A program made the translations under genes and the position numbers. DNA of 64,000 nt from an uncultured SAR86 cluster bacterium (lineage in GTDB: Bacteria; Pseudomonadota; Gammaproteobacteria; Magnimaribacterales; D2472): assembly GCA_902559345.1 (NCBI GenBank), contig CACEHH010000005.1:1-64000 (forward strand), read 5' to 3'. Below, one piece after another: positions 39,539 through 50,397 of this stretch (its first letter is position 1; every line of letters starts with the position of its first letter). Under the pieces are notes generated by a model. That model saw only the letters and a program-made list of their open reading frames with translations. It was not told the DNA's origin and did not search any database.

Positions 39539-40555
39539 TTATCTGTCTTCAAGTTCTTCTTCCCATTGACCTAAGGAAGCGAGCTTATTCATTTCTGCTC
39601 TATGAGATAACTCATCTTGAGAAATAAATACATTTTCTTTCTTACCTCCCCAGGCCTTTAATGCTGGCGCTTGTAAAGCTCTTCCATAAGAAAAGCTTAA
39701 TTTCCATGAGAAGCCACCAATCTTATTCATTGCATCTAAATGAGCTGTTGCCAAAACATCAGATTGGCCTCCTGATAAGAAAGTAACTCCAGGAAGATCT
39801 GAGGGAACATTTGCAATTAAGCATTCCAAAGTTTTCTTAGCAACCTCTTCTATACTAGCTTGAACATCAGCGCTTTTTCCAGAAGTAACCATATTTGGTT
39901 TCAAAAGGGTTCCTTTAATATTAACTCCCTTGTCTTCAAGATGAGAAAATAGAGACTTTAAAGAACGTTTGGTTGCCTCATAACATTCATCGATGGAGTG
40001 TTCTCCATCCATCAAAACTTCTGGTTCTACAATAGGTACCATCCTATTGTTTTGTGCATGTTTTGCATAATCAGCTAAGGCCTGCATATTTGCATCAATA
40101 CATTTATCTGTTGGAGTTCCATCCCCAATATTGATTACAGCTCTCCATTTAGTGAATTTTGCTCCCATTGCTACGTATTCTTTTAGTCTCTCATCAAGAC
40201 CATCTAGTCCAACTGTTACTGTTTCTCCAGGACAATCATCAATAGGTTGAAGGCCTTTATCTACTTTTATTCCTGGAAGGGCGCCTTGATCTAATATTAA
40301 ATCCCTTAATAATGTTCCGTCTGCAGCAGATTGCCTTAAAGTTTCATCAAATAATATTACTCCGCCTATATTCTCTTTCATGCCCTTTGATCTAAAGAGC
40401 ATCTCTCTGTAATCTCTTCTATTTTCTTCTGTCGACTCAACTCCAATTGAATCAAACCTTTTACCACAAGTTGGATTGCTTTCATCAGCGGCTAAAATAC
40501 CCTTTCCATCTGCAACAATAAAAGCAGCAATTTCTTCTATATTATTAAGTGACAT
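39539..40555 (-). CDS. Class I fructose-bisphosphate aldolase
   Basis: GKGILAADESNPTCGKRFDSIGVESTEENRRDYREMLF, KGTLLKPNMVTSG, FLSGGQSD, FSYGRALQAPALKAW. Confidence 0.95.
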   Translation of the reverse strand: MSLNNIEEIAAFIVADGKGILAADESNPTCGKRFDSIGVESTEENRRDYREMLFRSKGMKENIGGVILFDETLRQSAADGTLLRDLILDQGALPGIKVDKGLQPIDDCPGETVTVGLDGLDERLKEYVAMGAKFTKWRAVINIGDGTPTDKCIDANMQALADYAKHAQNNRMVPIVEPEVLMDGEHSIDECYEATKRSLKSLFSHLEDKGVNIKGTLLKPNMVTSGKSADVQASIEEVAKKTLECLIANVPSDLPGVTFLSGGQSDVLATAHLDAMNKIGGFSWKLSFSYGRALQAPALKAWGGKKENVFISQDELSHRAEMNKLASLGQWEEELEDR

Positions 40556-40558
40556 AAT

Positions 40559-41713
40559 TTAACTCCCAGTCTCTTTTGAATTCAAAGCTTCAATTGATGG
40601 CAAAACCTTACCTTCCATAAACTCTAAAAAGGCTCCTCCGCCTGTTGAACAATATGATACATCATCTTGTTTAATATATTTATTTATTGCAGACAATGTT
40701 TCGCCTCCTCCAGCTAAAGAGAAAGCTGCAGATTTAGCTATAGCCACTGAAAGATCTTTTGTTCCTTTTTCAAAAAAATTATTTTCAAAAACTCCCATTG
40801 GACCATTCCAAAGAATGGTTTTAGCATTATTGATTAAAGAGATGGTTTCTTGTTCAAGACATAAATCCAAGATCGTTTCATCATCTGCAATTTCATTAGC
40901 TTGTCTTTCTTTTATATCGTCTCCTTCAAAGGTTTTGGATGTAACAACTCTATCGGGCAAAATAATTTTTCCCTGATGATAAATATGCTTTGCTTTTTCA
41001 AGCATTGAATCTTCAACTAAAGAATTGCCTATATTTTTTCCTGTAGCTTTTAAGAAAGTATTCGCAATACCGCCGCCAACAACAATATAATCTGCTACTG
41101 AATTAATGTGCTCTATAAGCTCAAGTTTTGTTGATACTTTAGCGCCACCAATAATGGCAACATACGGACTTTCGAAATTATTAAGAGCCTTAGATAAAAA
41201 CTCATTCTCCTTTTCAAGCAATATTCCTGCGCAAGCATTATTTGAATTCTCAATTGCCGAATGGGTTGAAGCTTGCTCTCTATGAGCGGTTCCAAATGCA
41301 TCAAAAACATATAAATCGCCAAGACTACCTAATTTTTGTCCTAAATTTTTACAATTTTCTTTCTCACCCTCAAAAAATCTTATATTTTCTAACATTTGAA
41401 TATTTGATGCACCTTTAAATATATCTTTAGAATCTAAATTATCAATTATCTCAACAGATTGATTAATAATTTTACTTAAAGATAATGCTACGGGCTTTAA
41501 AGAGAATTTTTCTTCAAAATTTTCCTCGGCTGGCCTTCCCAAGTGGCTAATTAATAATATTTTTGAATTGCTATTTAATGCATAATTTATTGTAGGTATG
41601 CTGGCTTTAATTCTTGTTAAGTCTAATACATTGCCATCTTTAATTGGCACGTTCATATCAACTCGTATGACAATATTTTTATTGGTTATATCTAGAGATG
41701 ATAAATTAATCAT
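40559..41713 (-). CDS. pgk: Phosphoglycerate kinase
   Basis: VIRVDMNVPIKDG, LLISHLGRP, AIIGGAKVSTKLELI, TILWNGPMGVFE, SLAGGGETL. Confidence 0.97.
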   Translation of the reverse strand: MINLSSLDITNKNIVIRVDMNVPIKDGNVLDLTRIKASIPTINYALNSNSKILLISHLGRPAEENFEEKFSLKPVALSLSKIINQSVEIIDNLDSKDIFKGASNIQMLENIRFFEGEKENCKNLGQKLGSLGDLYVFDAFGTAHREQASTHSAIENSNNACAGILLEKENEFLSKALNNFESPYVAIIGGAKVSTKLELIEHINSVADYIVVGGGIANTFLKATGKNIGNSLVEDSMLEKAKHIYHQGKIILPDRVVTSKTFEGDDIKERQANEIADDETILDLCLEQETISLINNAKTILWNGPMGVFENNFFEKGTKDLSVAIAKSAAFSLAGGGETLSAINKYIKQDDVSYCSTGGGAFLEFMEGKVLPSIEALNSKETGS

Positions 41714-43748
41714 TGATTAATGATTTTGCTGTTTTAATAACATTCTCTTTAGTAAATCCAAAATGCTCAAGCAACTCATTTCCTGGCGCAGACTCACCAA
41801 AAGTTTCAATTCCTATAACTTTATCGTTTCTATTTAAAATTTTGTACCATGAGTTCGGATGGCTGCACTCTACTACAAGTATAGGCTTGTCCTGATTTAT
41901 AATTGTATTTTGATAGTCTTCACTTTGTTCTAGGAAGATATCTAGAGAGGGCATCGATACAACATTTGCGCTAATTGAATCATTTTTTAATTCTTTTGCA
42001 GCATCAAGGGCTAATTGAACTTCACTTCCTGAGGCAACAATAGTCATATCCATGTTTTCATTTGTATCAAGCAAATATCCTCCCATAGAAATTAAGGACA
42101 TCTGATCAGGTGTCCTTTCTATAGCTGAGGTTCCCTGTCTGCTAAAAATTAAACATGTAGGAGTTGATTTAGAGCTTACTGCATTTTTCCAAGCAATCGC
42201 AGTTTCTACTAAGTCTGCTGGCCTCCAGCTATTCATATTTGGCGTAGATCTAAGTGTCACCATATGTTCTACGGGTTGATGTGTAGGACCGTCTTCTCCT
42301 AATGCAACTGAATCATGCGTATACACAAATATATTTGGCAGCCCCATCAAGGCTGAAAGCCTAACAGCATTTCTAGCATAATCAGTAAATACTAAAAAAG
42401 TTGCCCCATATGGCTTTATGCCCCCATGAAGAACCATTCCATTCATAATAGCTGACATCCCAAACTCCCTGACACCATAATTAATATGATTACCTGATGG
42501 ATTGTCATTTGAAAATGTTGAACTAGATGCCGAAAAAGTATTATTTGATGGTGTTAAGTCTGCCGATCCACCAATCAGCTCTGGCATTTCTTTTACAAAA
42601 AAGTCTAAACATACCTTTGAAGCTTTTCTTGTCGCCATTGATGAGTTATTTGAATGGCATTCATCGAGAAATTTATTAAAACTTTCATCAAAATTTTCTG
42701 GGACATCTCCATTCATTCTTCGATGAAGCTCCATTGACTTTTTTGGATATTTTTCTTTATAGCTTTGAATTAAGCTATCCCAACTTGAATTCACATCAGA
42801 TCCAGCATCTTTTGCATTCCAAAAGTTATAAACTTCATCTGGTACCTCAAATGAAGGAAAGCCCCAACCCAAAGCCTCTCTAGTTTCCTTAATCTCTTCA
42901 TCTCCTAGCGGAGCTCCATGAGTATCTGCTGTGCCTGATTTATTTGGCGAGCCATAACCTATTGTAGTTTTACAAAAAATCATTGAAGGTTTTTTTGATT
43001 CATTTTTTGCCTCGGAAATTGCTTTATCAATTTCTTCAACATTATGTCCATCAACACACACAGTATGCCAACCATAACTCTCAAATCTTTTTACTGAATC
43101 GTCTGTAAACCAATTTTCAACCTCACCATCTATTGATATTCCATTTTGATCATAAAAACACACTAATTTACCTAAATTATGGGTGCCAGCGAAGGAGCAG
43201 GCCTCGTGTGAAACACCCTCCATTAAACAACCATCACCAAGAAAAACATAAGTAAAGTGATCAATAGGCTTTATGTCATCTTCATTAAATTCAGCAGCTA
43301 ATATTTTTTCTGACATAGCCATTCCAACAGCATTTGCAATGCCTTGACCCAATGGACCAGTTGTTGTTTCTATACCAATATCGATATCATATTCAGGATG
43401 TCCTGGTGTTTTAGAATTTAGTTGTCTGAAGTCTTTAAGATCGTCTATTGAAAGGTCATAGCCTGTTAAATGCAACAAACTATACAAGAGCATTGAGCCA
43501 TGTCCATTTGATAATACAAATCTGTCTCTATTAAACCATGTAGGATTAGAGGGATTATGTTTCAGATGATTAGCCCAAAGAGCTGTTGCAATTTCTGCCA
43601 TTCCCATTGGCATACCAGGATGACCAGAATTTGCTTTTTGAACAGCATCAATTGATAAAAATCTAAGAGCGTTGATAGAATCTGATTGCTGCAAGTTAAT
43701 TTTTCCTATTGGTTTTATGGATAATAATATTTTTGTAGTAAAAAGCAT
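41706..43748 (-). CDS. tkt: Transketolase
   Basis: IDAVQKANSGHPGMPMGMAEIATALW, VFLGDGCLMEGVSHEA, THDSVALGEDGPTHQPVEH. Start codon uncertain. Confidence 0.96.
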   Translation of the reverse strand: MLFTTKILLSIKPIGKINLQQSDSINALRFLSIDAVQKANSGHPGMPMGMAEIATALWANHLKHNPSNPTWFNRDRFVLSNGHGSMLLYSLLHLTGYDLSIDDLKDFRQLNSKTPGHPEYDIDIGIETTTGPLGQGIANAVGMAMSEKILAAEFNEDDIKPIDHFTYVFLGDGCLMEGVSHEACSFAGTHNLGKLVCFYDQNGISIDGEVENWFTDDSVKRFESYGWHTVCVDGHNVEEIDKAISEAKNESKKPSMIFCKTTIGYGSPNKSGTADTHGAPLGDEEIKETREALGWGFPSFEVPDEVYNFWNAKDAGSDVNSSWDSLIQSYKEKYPKKSMELHRRMNGDVPENFDESFNKFLDECHSNNSSMATRKASKVCLDFFVKEMPELIGGSADLTPSNNTFSASSSTFSNDNPSGNHINYGVREFGMSAIMNGMVLHGGIKPYGATFLVFTDYARNAVRLSALMGLPNIFVYTHDSVALGEDGPTHQPVEHMVTLRSTPNMNSWRPADLVETAIAWKNAVSSKSTPTCLIFSRQGTSAIERTPDQMSLISMGGYLLDTNENMDMTIVASGSEVQLALDAAKELKNDSISANVVSMPSLDIFLEQSEDYQNTIINQDKPILVVECSHPNSWYKILNRNDKVIGIETFGESAPGNELLEHFGFTKENVIKTAKSLIND

Positions 43749-43781
43749 AGATAAAATTGATTTTTTTGATATAAAATATTC

Positions 43782-43806
43782 AGATTGTGATCACAATCTT
43801 TTTTTA
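43782..43806. promoter_or_regulatory. Perfect 18-bp palindrome plus T-run in the tkt/metK intergenic region (operator or attenuator candidate)
   Basis: AGATTGTGATCACAATCT is its own reverse complement and is followed by a T-run; TATAAA-like -10 at 43770-43775. Confidence 0.55.
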
Positions 43807-43846
43807 AAGAAATTTCTTCACAGTCAAAATTTAAGGGAGAGAACGA

Positions 43847-45001
43847 ATGAGTTATATTTTTACATCGGAATCAGTTTCCGCCGGACATCCAGATAAGGTC
43901 TGTGATCAAATTTCAGATGCTGTTTTAGACGCATATTTAGCAGAGGATCCAAATAGTCGAGTAGCATGCGAAACAATGATTAAAAACAATATGGTATATA
44001 TCGCTGGGGAGATAACTTCACTTGGAAGTCCAGACCTAGAACCAGTTGTTAGAAAAACAATTAATGATATTGGATACGATACTGATGAATATGGTTTCAA
44101 TGGAGATACCTGTGAGTTTACAAATCTTGTTTTTGAGCAATCACCTGATATCTCACAAGGCGTCACTGAGGGTGAGGGAGAAAATCTTGAACAGGGTGCT
44201 GGAGACCAAGGTCTTATGTTTGGTTATGCGTGTACAGAAACAGACTCGTTAATGCCCCTGCCTATTGATCTATCTCATAGACTAGTAAAAAAACAGGCAG
44301 ACGTTATGAAAAGTAACGGACTAGCCTGGTTGAGACCAGATGCTAAAAGCCAGGTAAGCGCAATTTATTCTGATGATGGAAAGACTATTGAAGGATTATC
44401 TGCAATAGTTCTTTCAACCCAACATGACGAAGATGTAACGCAAGAAGAGATTAAAGAAGGGGTTATGGAACAAATCATTAAACCGATAGTACCTGAGGAA
44501 TGGATTTTAGACTCAACAAAAATTTATATAAACCCAACCGGTAAATTTGTTATTGGTGGTCCTGTAGGTGACTGCGGCCTTACAGGGAGAAAAATTATTG
44601 TTGATACTTATGGTGGTATGGCTCGGCATGGTGGCGGAGCCTTCTCAGGCAAAGACCCTTCTAAAGTTGACCGATCTGCAGCTTATGCAGCTAGGTATGT
44701 AGCAAAGAATATTGTTGCAGCTGGTTTGGCTGATTATTGCGAAATACAGGTCTCATATGCAATAGGTGTTGCAAAACCAACTTCAATAAATGTAAATACT
44801 TTTAATAGCGAAAAAATATCAAAAGATGCTATTGAAAAAATTGTAGAGGAGAAGTTTGATTTAAGGCCAAAAAGCCTTATTAACATGCTTGATCTTAAAA
44901 GACCCATTTATCTTCCAACAGCTGCTTACGGACACTTTGGTAGAACTGATATTGACTTATCATGGGAAAAAACTGATAAGGTTTCAGAAATCTCACAATA
45001 A
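43847..45001 (+). CDS. metK: S-adenosylmethionine synthase
   Basis: [64 protein letters not shown]. Confidence 0.97.
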   Translation: MSYIFTSESVSAGHPDKVCDQISDAVLDAYLAEDPNSRVACETMIKNNMVYIAGEITSLGSPDLEPVVRKTINDIGYDTDEYGFNGDTCEFTNLVFEQSPDISQGVTEGEGENLEQGAGDQGLMFGYACTETDSLMPLPIDLSHRLVKKQADVMKSNGLAWLRPDAKSQVSAIYSDDGKTIEGLSAIVLSTQHDEDVTQEEIKEGVMEQIIKPIVPEEWILDSTKIYINPTGKFVIGGPVGDCGLTGRKIIVDTYGGMARHGGGAFSGKDPSKVDRSAAYAARYVAKNIVAAGLADYCEIQVSYAIGVAKPTSINVNTFNSEKISKDAIEKIVEEKFDLRPKSLINMLDLKRPIYLPTAAYGHFGRTDIDLSWEKTDKVSEISQ

Positions 45002-45026
45002 TAAATTAAATATATAAGGAAATAAA

Positions 45027-46421
45027 ATGGAAAATGACTATAAAGTAGCAGATATTAATTTGGCAGAATTTGGCAGAAGGGAAATCTCTCTTGCAGAAAA
45101 TGAGATGCCTGCATTAATGGCTTTAAGAGAAAAATATAGATCAGAACAACCTCTTGCTGGCGCTAAGATTATGGGCTGTATTCATATGACAATACAAACT
45201 GCTGTTTTAATGGAAACATTAACAGATCTTGGAGCTGAACTACGATGGTCATCTTGTAATATATTTTCGACACAGGATCATGCTGCAGCTGCGATGGCGG
45301 CTAAAGGAATTCCAGTTTTTGCATGGAAGGGTGAAACAGATGAAGAATATGAATGGTGTATAGAACAAACTATTTGTAAAAATGGAAAGCCTTGGGATGC
45401 AAATATGATTCTTGATGATGGCAGTGATCTTACTGCAATGGTTCATGCAAATTTTCCAGATATGTTGGAAACTATTCATGGCGTGTCTGAAGAAACCACA
45501 ACAGGAGTTCATAGACTTAAAGAAATGCTTGAAAAAGGTGAGCTAAAAATTCCTGCTATTAATGTAAATGATTCAGTCACAAAAGCAAAAAATGATAACA
45601 AATACGGCTGTAGGCATAGTCTTAATGATGCTTTAAAAAGAGGTACTGATATGCTGCTTTCTGGAAAGAAAGGTTTGGTAATTGGTTATGGTGATGTTGG
45701 TAAAGGTTCTGCAGCAAGTCTTGCTCAAGAGGGGATGATTGTTAGTGTTGTTGAATCTGATCCAATTTGCGCTATGCAAGCATGCATGGATGGCTTCTCA
45801 GTAGTTTCTTGTTATAAAGATGGTGTCGTAACAAGAGATCCAAAGGATATTAATATGTCTATTATGGGAGATACTGATTTAATTGTTACTACAACAGGTA
45901 ATGTTAACGTATGTGATTCTGCGATGATAAGCACTCTTAAAAATACAGCGGTGGTCTGTAATATTGGTCATTTTGATAATGAAATTGATACGGCTTATAT
46001 GAGAGAAAACTATTATTGGGATGAAATAAAACCTCAGGTTCATAGGGTTTTTAGAGATACAGCACCTGATGGAACTCCAGACTTATCAAGTAAAGACTAT
46101 ATTATCTTGCTCGCAGAAGGCAGATTGGTAAACCTAGGGAATGCCACTGGTCATCCAAGTAGAATTATGGATGGTTCATTTGCAAATCAGGTTCTGGCTC
46201 AGATACATTTATACAAACAAGGTTTTGCAAATGTTAATGATGCCGATAAAAGATCTGAAATGATTACTGTCGAAGTTCTTCCAAAGAAGCTAGATGAAGA
46301 GGTTGCAAGTCTTATGGTTCAAGGGTTTGGCGGGACAGTTACAAAACTTACTCAGGATCAAGCTGACTATATAAATGTTCCACAAGATGGACCATTCAAG
46401 GAAGAAAGCTATAAATATTAA
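45027..46421 (+). CDS. ahcY: Adenosylhomocysteinase
   Basis: [59 protein letters not shown]-terminal KEESYKY. Confidence 0.97.
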   Translation: MENDYKVADINLAEFGRREISLAENEMPALMALREKYRSEQPLAGAKIMGCIHMTIQTAVLMETLTDLGAELRWSSCNIFSTQDHAAAAMAAKGIPVFAWKGETDEEYEWCIEQTICKNGKPWDANMILDDGSDLTAMVHANFPDMLETIHGVSEETTTGVHRLKEMLEKGELKIPAINVNDSVTKAKNDNKYGCRHSLNDALKRGTDMLLSGKKGLVIGYGDVGKGSAASLAQEGMIVSVVESDPICAMQACMDGFSVVSCYKDGVVTRDPKDINMSIMGDTDLIVTTTGNVNVCDSAMISTLKNTAVVCNIGHFDNEIDTAYMRENYYWDEIKPQVHRVFRDTAPDGTPDLSSKDYIILLAEGRLVNLGNATGHPSRIMDGSFANQVLAQIHLYKQGFANVNDADKRSEMITVEVLPKKLDEEVASLMVQGFGGTVTKLTQDQADYINVPQDGPFKEESYKY

Positions 46422-46448
46422 GATATAAATTTCAAATTATGGGTATTT

Positions 46449-46550
46449 ATGCTCATAATACATCTTGTGAATATTTATAAAACTGTCCTTATTCTTGGTT
46501 CTTTTTTAATACTCTATAGCTGTGGAGTAAAAGGCCCCATAATTTTTTAA
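46449..46550 (+). CDS. lptM: LptM/YifL-like minimal lipoprotein (33 aa, below ORF-track cutoff)
   Basis: MLIIHLVNIYKTVLILGSFLILYSCGVKGPIIF: lipobox then CG(V/L)KGP motif, immediately upstream of dapF as yifL is in E. coli. GTG at 46467 is an alternative start. Confidence 0.75.
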   Translation: MLIIHLVNIYKTVLILGSFLILYSCGVKGPIIF

Positions 46551-46583
46551 AATTTAGTGTTCTTTTAAGAGAAGTAAAGATTA

Positions 46584-47369
46584 ATGATTAATTTTGAAAA
46601 ATGGCATGGCAATGGCAATGACTTTGCCATCATTAATTCTATTGAGAACAAAATAAAGTTAAATAAAAGCTTTATACGAAAAACTGCTGACCGTAATAAA
46701 GGTATTGGTTTTGATCAGTTAATTCATATTGGATTACCTACAAAACATGATTATGACTTTTTCATTAGGTTCTATAACTCCGATGGTTCTGAAGCTGGAA
46801 TGTGTCTTAATGGAATTAGATGTGCAGCTAAATATATTTGGAATAATAATCTTTTTCCTCTAGGACAAATAGAAATCCAAACAAGAAGAAAAAATCTTAA
46901 ATGTTCACCAAAGAATAAAAATAATGTCTCAGTTCTTATTGATTCGCCAATAGAGATGCAGACCCCAGACTTGGAACACAATACAATTAAAAAAGTTCTA
47001 GGTGATGATTTTTTTCTTTCACACACTGGAAATAATCATCTTTGTGTTAAGAAAAAATCTATAGATAGAGTTAACTTAGAAGAGCTTTATAAAAATCTAG
47101 AAAATGTTTTAAAGAAATATGAATGTAATCTTTCAATTTTTAAGAAAAATAAAGGCCTTATTCAAATTAGGACATATGAAAATGGAACAGGTGAAACTCT
47201 GTCATGTGGATCTGCTGCATTGTGTGTAGCTGCAAAATTCTTAGCAGATAATAAAAATTCATTAAAAATAAGTTCGATTGGTGGAGAATTAGAATTTAGC
47301 TTTCATGAAGATGTTATATTAATGTCTGGTCCAACTAATTTTATATATAAAGGAAATGTGAATGAGTAA
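46584..47369 (+). CDS. dapF: Diaminopimelate epimerase
   Basis: FEKWHGNGNDFAIIN, FYNSDGSEAGMCLNGIRCAAKYI, ENGTGETLSCGSAALCVA. Confidence 0.96.
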   Translation: MINFEKWHGNGNDFAIINSIENKIKLNKSFIRKTADRNKGIGFDQLIHIGLPTKHDYDFFIRFYNSDGSEAGMCLNGIRCAAKYIWNNNLFPLGQIEIQTRRKNLKCSPKNKNNVSVLIDSPIEMQTPDLEHNTIKKVLGDDFFLSHTGNNHLCVKKKSIDRVNLEELYKNLENVLKKYECNLSIFKKNKGLIQIRTYENGTGETLSCGSAALCVAAKFLADNKNSLKISSIGGELEFSFHEDVILMSGPTNFIYKGNVNE

Positions 47370-47982
47370 AAAATTAGATCCAAAAGATGTGGAGTTGTTT
47401 CTTTTAGATAATCTAAACTTCTTTGAATCTAGAGAGTCCTTAGTTAGTGAACTAAAATTTAGACACTCTTCAAGCTCGGCATCATCTATTCTTGAGAGGC
47501 AAGTAAAAAAGCTAAGAGAAGAGCATCAAAATTTAATGGATCTTTTATCATCTTTTATTGCAACAGCTTCTGTTAATGAAGACCTTTTTAATAAATCAAA
47601 AGATTTAACGCTTAAAATCTTAGCATCAAGCTCTAAGAAAGAAATTATTAAAACCGTTGAATCAAGTTTCAGTAATGATTTCAAGGTAGATAAATGTTTG
47701 CTTAAGTTTTATAAGGATAAGGAAATAGACAAAATAGAAAGCTCTACAGAATTATCTTTACATAAAGGAGCTATTTATTGTGGGTCTTTTTCCTCAGAGA
47801 AAATGAATTTTTTATTTAATGATAAAAAAATTAAATCTATGGTGGTTTCAGTAATTATGTCAAATAATGAAATTGGGTTATTAAAGCTCGGTAGTTATGA
47901 TCGAACAAAGTACCTTGGTGATGAAGATACAACCTTTATTCAATACATCCGAGATATTTTAGAAACAAAGCTAGCTCTATAG
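47362..47982 (+). CDS. DUF484 family protein
   Basis: DVELFLLDNLNFFESRESLVSELKFRHSSSSASSILERQVKKLREEHQNL; between dapF and xerC. Confidence 0.85.
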   Translation: MSKKLDPKDVELFLLDNLNFFESRESLVSELKFRHSSSSASSILERQVKKLREEHQNLMDLLSSFIATASVNEDLFNKSKDLTLKILASSSKKEIIKTVESSFSNDFKVDKCLLKFYKDKEIDKIESSTELSLHKGAIYCGSFSSEKMNFLFNDKKIKSMVVSVIMSNNEIGLLKLGSYDRTKYLGDEDTTFIQYIRDILETKLAL

Positions 47983-47985
47983 TAT

Positions 47986-48882
47986 ATGGAAAATTCTATT
48001 TTTGCTCTTAATGATGTTAAGGAATATCTAATATTTGTTTCTCAAGTAAAAAATCTTTCGGAGAATACTACAAAGTCATACGAACGTGATCTTAAAAAGC
48101 TTTGCACTTTTCTAGATAATATCCAAGTAACAAATTACTCTCAAATTAACGCTGATATTTGCTCAGCATGGATTGGTGATTTGTATTCTCAAAATAATAA
48201 TCCAAGAAGTATCCAAAGACATCTTTCTTCTGCCAAAGGGTTTTTTCGATTCCTTAAAAAAAATAATCTAATTACATCTTCTCCATTCGAATTAGTTACA
48301 GCTCCAAAATCGCCTAGTAATTTACCGGATGTTTTATCTCCAGAGGATGTAGAGCAGCTGCTAAATTTTAAGCCAACAAGCTTAATTGAAATTAGAGATA
48401 TGGCTATTGTTGAAGTTATGTATTCATCTGGCTTAAGGGTTACCGAAACTGTCAATATTAATATTGCAGATTTTGAAGAAGAGATGAGCTTTCTTAGAGT
48501 GCTAGGAAAAGGATCTAAAACTAGGCTTGTCCCTATGGGAAGGTTTGCCGTATCTGCAATAAATAATTGGATAGTTGAACGTAAGAAAATAGCTACAAAT
48601 ACTGATGCCCTATTTCTAAATTCAAAAGGAACAAGGTTAACTGTAAGAAGTGTTCAGTTAAGACTCAAAAAAATGGCTCTTAAACAAGGTCTTCCACCAA
48701 TTCATCCTCATATGCTTAGACACAGCTTTGCAACTCATATGCTTGAATCAAGCGGTGATCTAAGAACAATTCAAGAGCTCCTAGGTCACAGCTCATTATC
48801 AACAACTCAAATTTATACTAAATTAGACTACCAACACTTAGCAAAAATTTATGACAAGTCACATCCAAGAGCAAAAAAATGA
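47986..48882 (+). CDS. xerC: Tyrosine recombinase XerC
   Basis: [54 protein letters not shown] (catalytic R, HxxR, Y); genomic position dapF-DUF484-xerC. Confidence 0.94.
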   Translation: MENSIFALNDVKEYLIFVSQVKNLSENTTKSYERDLKKLCTFLDNIQVTNYSQINADICSAWIGDLYSQNNNPRSIQRHLSSAKGFFRFLKKNNLITSSPFELVTAPKSPSNLPDVLSPEDVEQLLNFKPTSLIEIRDMAIVEVMYSSGLRVTETVNINIADFEEEMSFLRVLGKGSKTRLVPMGRFAVSAINNWIVERKKIATNTDALFLNSKGTRLTVRSVQLRLKKMALKQGLPPIHPHMLRHSFATHMLESSGDLRTIQELLGHSSLSTTQIYTKLDYQHLAKIYDKSHPRAKK

Positions 48883-49583
48883 TTAAACAAATTAAAATGA
48901 TAACTTTTGACCTAGATGACACTCTATGGGATAACGTTCCTACAATTACAAGAGCTGAAATTGATACCAGGCAGTGGATTGAGGAAAGAGTTGGCAAGGT
49001 TAGCTGGGGTGATTTTAATGACTTTATTAACTTAAGGGATGATCTTATAAAAGAAGACGCTAGCATTGAATGGGATATAAGCAAGCTTAGAAAAGAGATT
49101 TTTAGAATAAAGCTTGATCATATCAAACCCTCGAGCTTAAGAGATAAAATCGTAGATGAGGCGTTTTCTGTATTTATGAATAAAAGACATGAAATTTTAT
49201 TATTTGATGGTGTAGCTGATGCTCTTAAGGCCCTGTCTGAAAAATATATACTAGGAGTTCTAACTAATGGTAATGCTGATGTGTACAAATTTAATATTGG
49301 TAAATATTTTAGATTTGCGATTAGCTCTCTTGAAGCAAAAGCTAGCAAGCCGAATAGATCTCATTTTGATTTGGCAGTTAAGCAGGTAGACGGAGTTACT
49401 TTTAACGAAATTCTTCATATTGGAGATCATCAGATTAATGATATTTTATTTGCCCACAAGTTAGGCATAGACACTTTATGGTTTAATAATAATAATGCTA
49501 CATGGGATCAAGATTTTGAGAAGCCTGATGAATTTAATTCATGGGAACTACTTACACAGATTATAGAAAACAAATATGAGTGA
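48879..49583 (+). CDS. HAD family hydrolase (YigB-like)
   Basis: [53 protein letters not shown]. Confidence 0.88.
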   Translation: MIKQIKMITFDLDDTLWDNVPTITRAEIDTRQWIEERVGKVSWGDFNDFINLRDDLIKEDASIEWDISKLRKEIFRIKLDHIKPSSLRDKIVDEAFSVFMNKRHEILLFDGVADALKALSEKYILGVLTNGNADVYKFNIGKYFRFAISSLEAKASKPNRSHFDLAVKQVDGVTFNEILHIGDHQINDILFAHKLGIDTLWFNNNNATWDQDFEKPDEFNSWELLTQIIENKYE

Positions 49584-49806
49584 TAAAGATTTAACAGAAG
49601 CGCTTAAGCGAATTATTGAAAAAGAGTTAAGCAAATTTAGCAAGCTTTTGCCAAAAGATGTCATTTCTGATGTTGAGAAGAAAATATCTCCTCAAGTTGA
49701 AAGCATCATTGAACAAAGTGGATATGTTAAAAAATCAAAATATAAAAACCTTGAGAAAATCATAGATGATCTTGAAAAAAGAATTGATATCCTAGAAAAA
49801 GATTAA
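49576..49806 (+). CDS. BMFP/UbiK-like small coiled-coil protein
   Basis: Amphipathic N-terminus then VEKKISPQVESIIEQSGYVKKSKYKNLEKIIDDLEKRIDILEKD, BMFP domain-like layout. Confidence 0.55.
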   Translation: MSDKDLTEALKRIIEKELSKFSKLLPKDVISDVEKKISPQVESIIEQSGYVKKSKYKNLEKIIDDLEKRIDILEKD

Positions 49807-50390
49807 AGTTGATTCAAATATGTATCTATTCTTTCTGCATTCATCACGAATGTTGATTTTAGTTTTTGCGAGGCATCCTTTACTTCGTTGATGTTTACAG
49901 CCTCGCCTACCTGGATAACTCCTATCATTGCCATCATCACATGAGGATCACATTGATAAACATAAACTCCTTCTGTGTCTAAGGTAACGCTTATATCCAT
50001 ATTCATTTGTCCATTCCACTCCTTTGCGCCAGCTGGAATCATTCCTTCAATAGTGGCTGAATTGTGAGATGCGTCTACAGCCTTAAAATGGATGGTATCT
50101 CCTTTAGAAACTTTTAATACAGCTGGTTCAAATATCATCTGTCCACCATCACCACTATTAAGCATTTTCACAATATGTTCAGACCCTTCAGAAAGTTCAA
50201 CCTTTTTTACTATTGCTGGGGCTTGCGAAGCAACTGGGCTTGTAGCAGAAGAACTGCCGCAATCTTGGCCTTCTAGACAAACCTTTACAGGTACTAATAA
50301 TCTATTTTTTACAGCTTCATCATATTTTTTTCCGTTAAAAAGCAGTAAAAAACATAAGGGTAGTAGTAATAAAAATATTTTATTTTTCAT
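49803..50390 (-). CDS. Plastocyanin/pseudoazurin-like cupredoxin
   Basis: MIFEPAVLKVSKGDTIHFKAVDASHNSATIEGMIP...GVYVYQCDPHVMMAMIGVIQVG type-1 copper ligands. Start at internal Met preferred. Confidence 0.88.
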   Translation of the reverse strand: MKNKIFLLLLPLCFLLLFNGKKYDEAVKNRLLVPVKVCLEGQDCGSSSATSPVASQAPAIVKKVELSEGSEHIVKMLNSGDGGQMIFEPAVLKVSKGDTIHFKAVDASHNSATIEGMIPAGAKEWNGQMNMDISVTLDTEGVYVYQCDPHVMMAMIGVIQVGEAVNINEVKDASQKLKSTFVMNAERIDTYLNQL

Positions 50391-50397
50391 ATTTTTT

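Noticed and set aside
43757-43846. SAM riboswitch before metK
   Set aside because: No SAM-I, SAM-II or SAM-V-like conserved core seen; the palindrome/T-run is the only structure.
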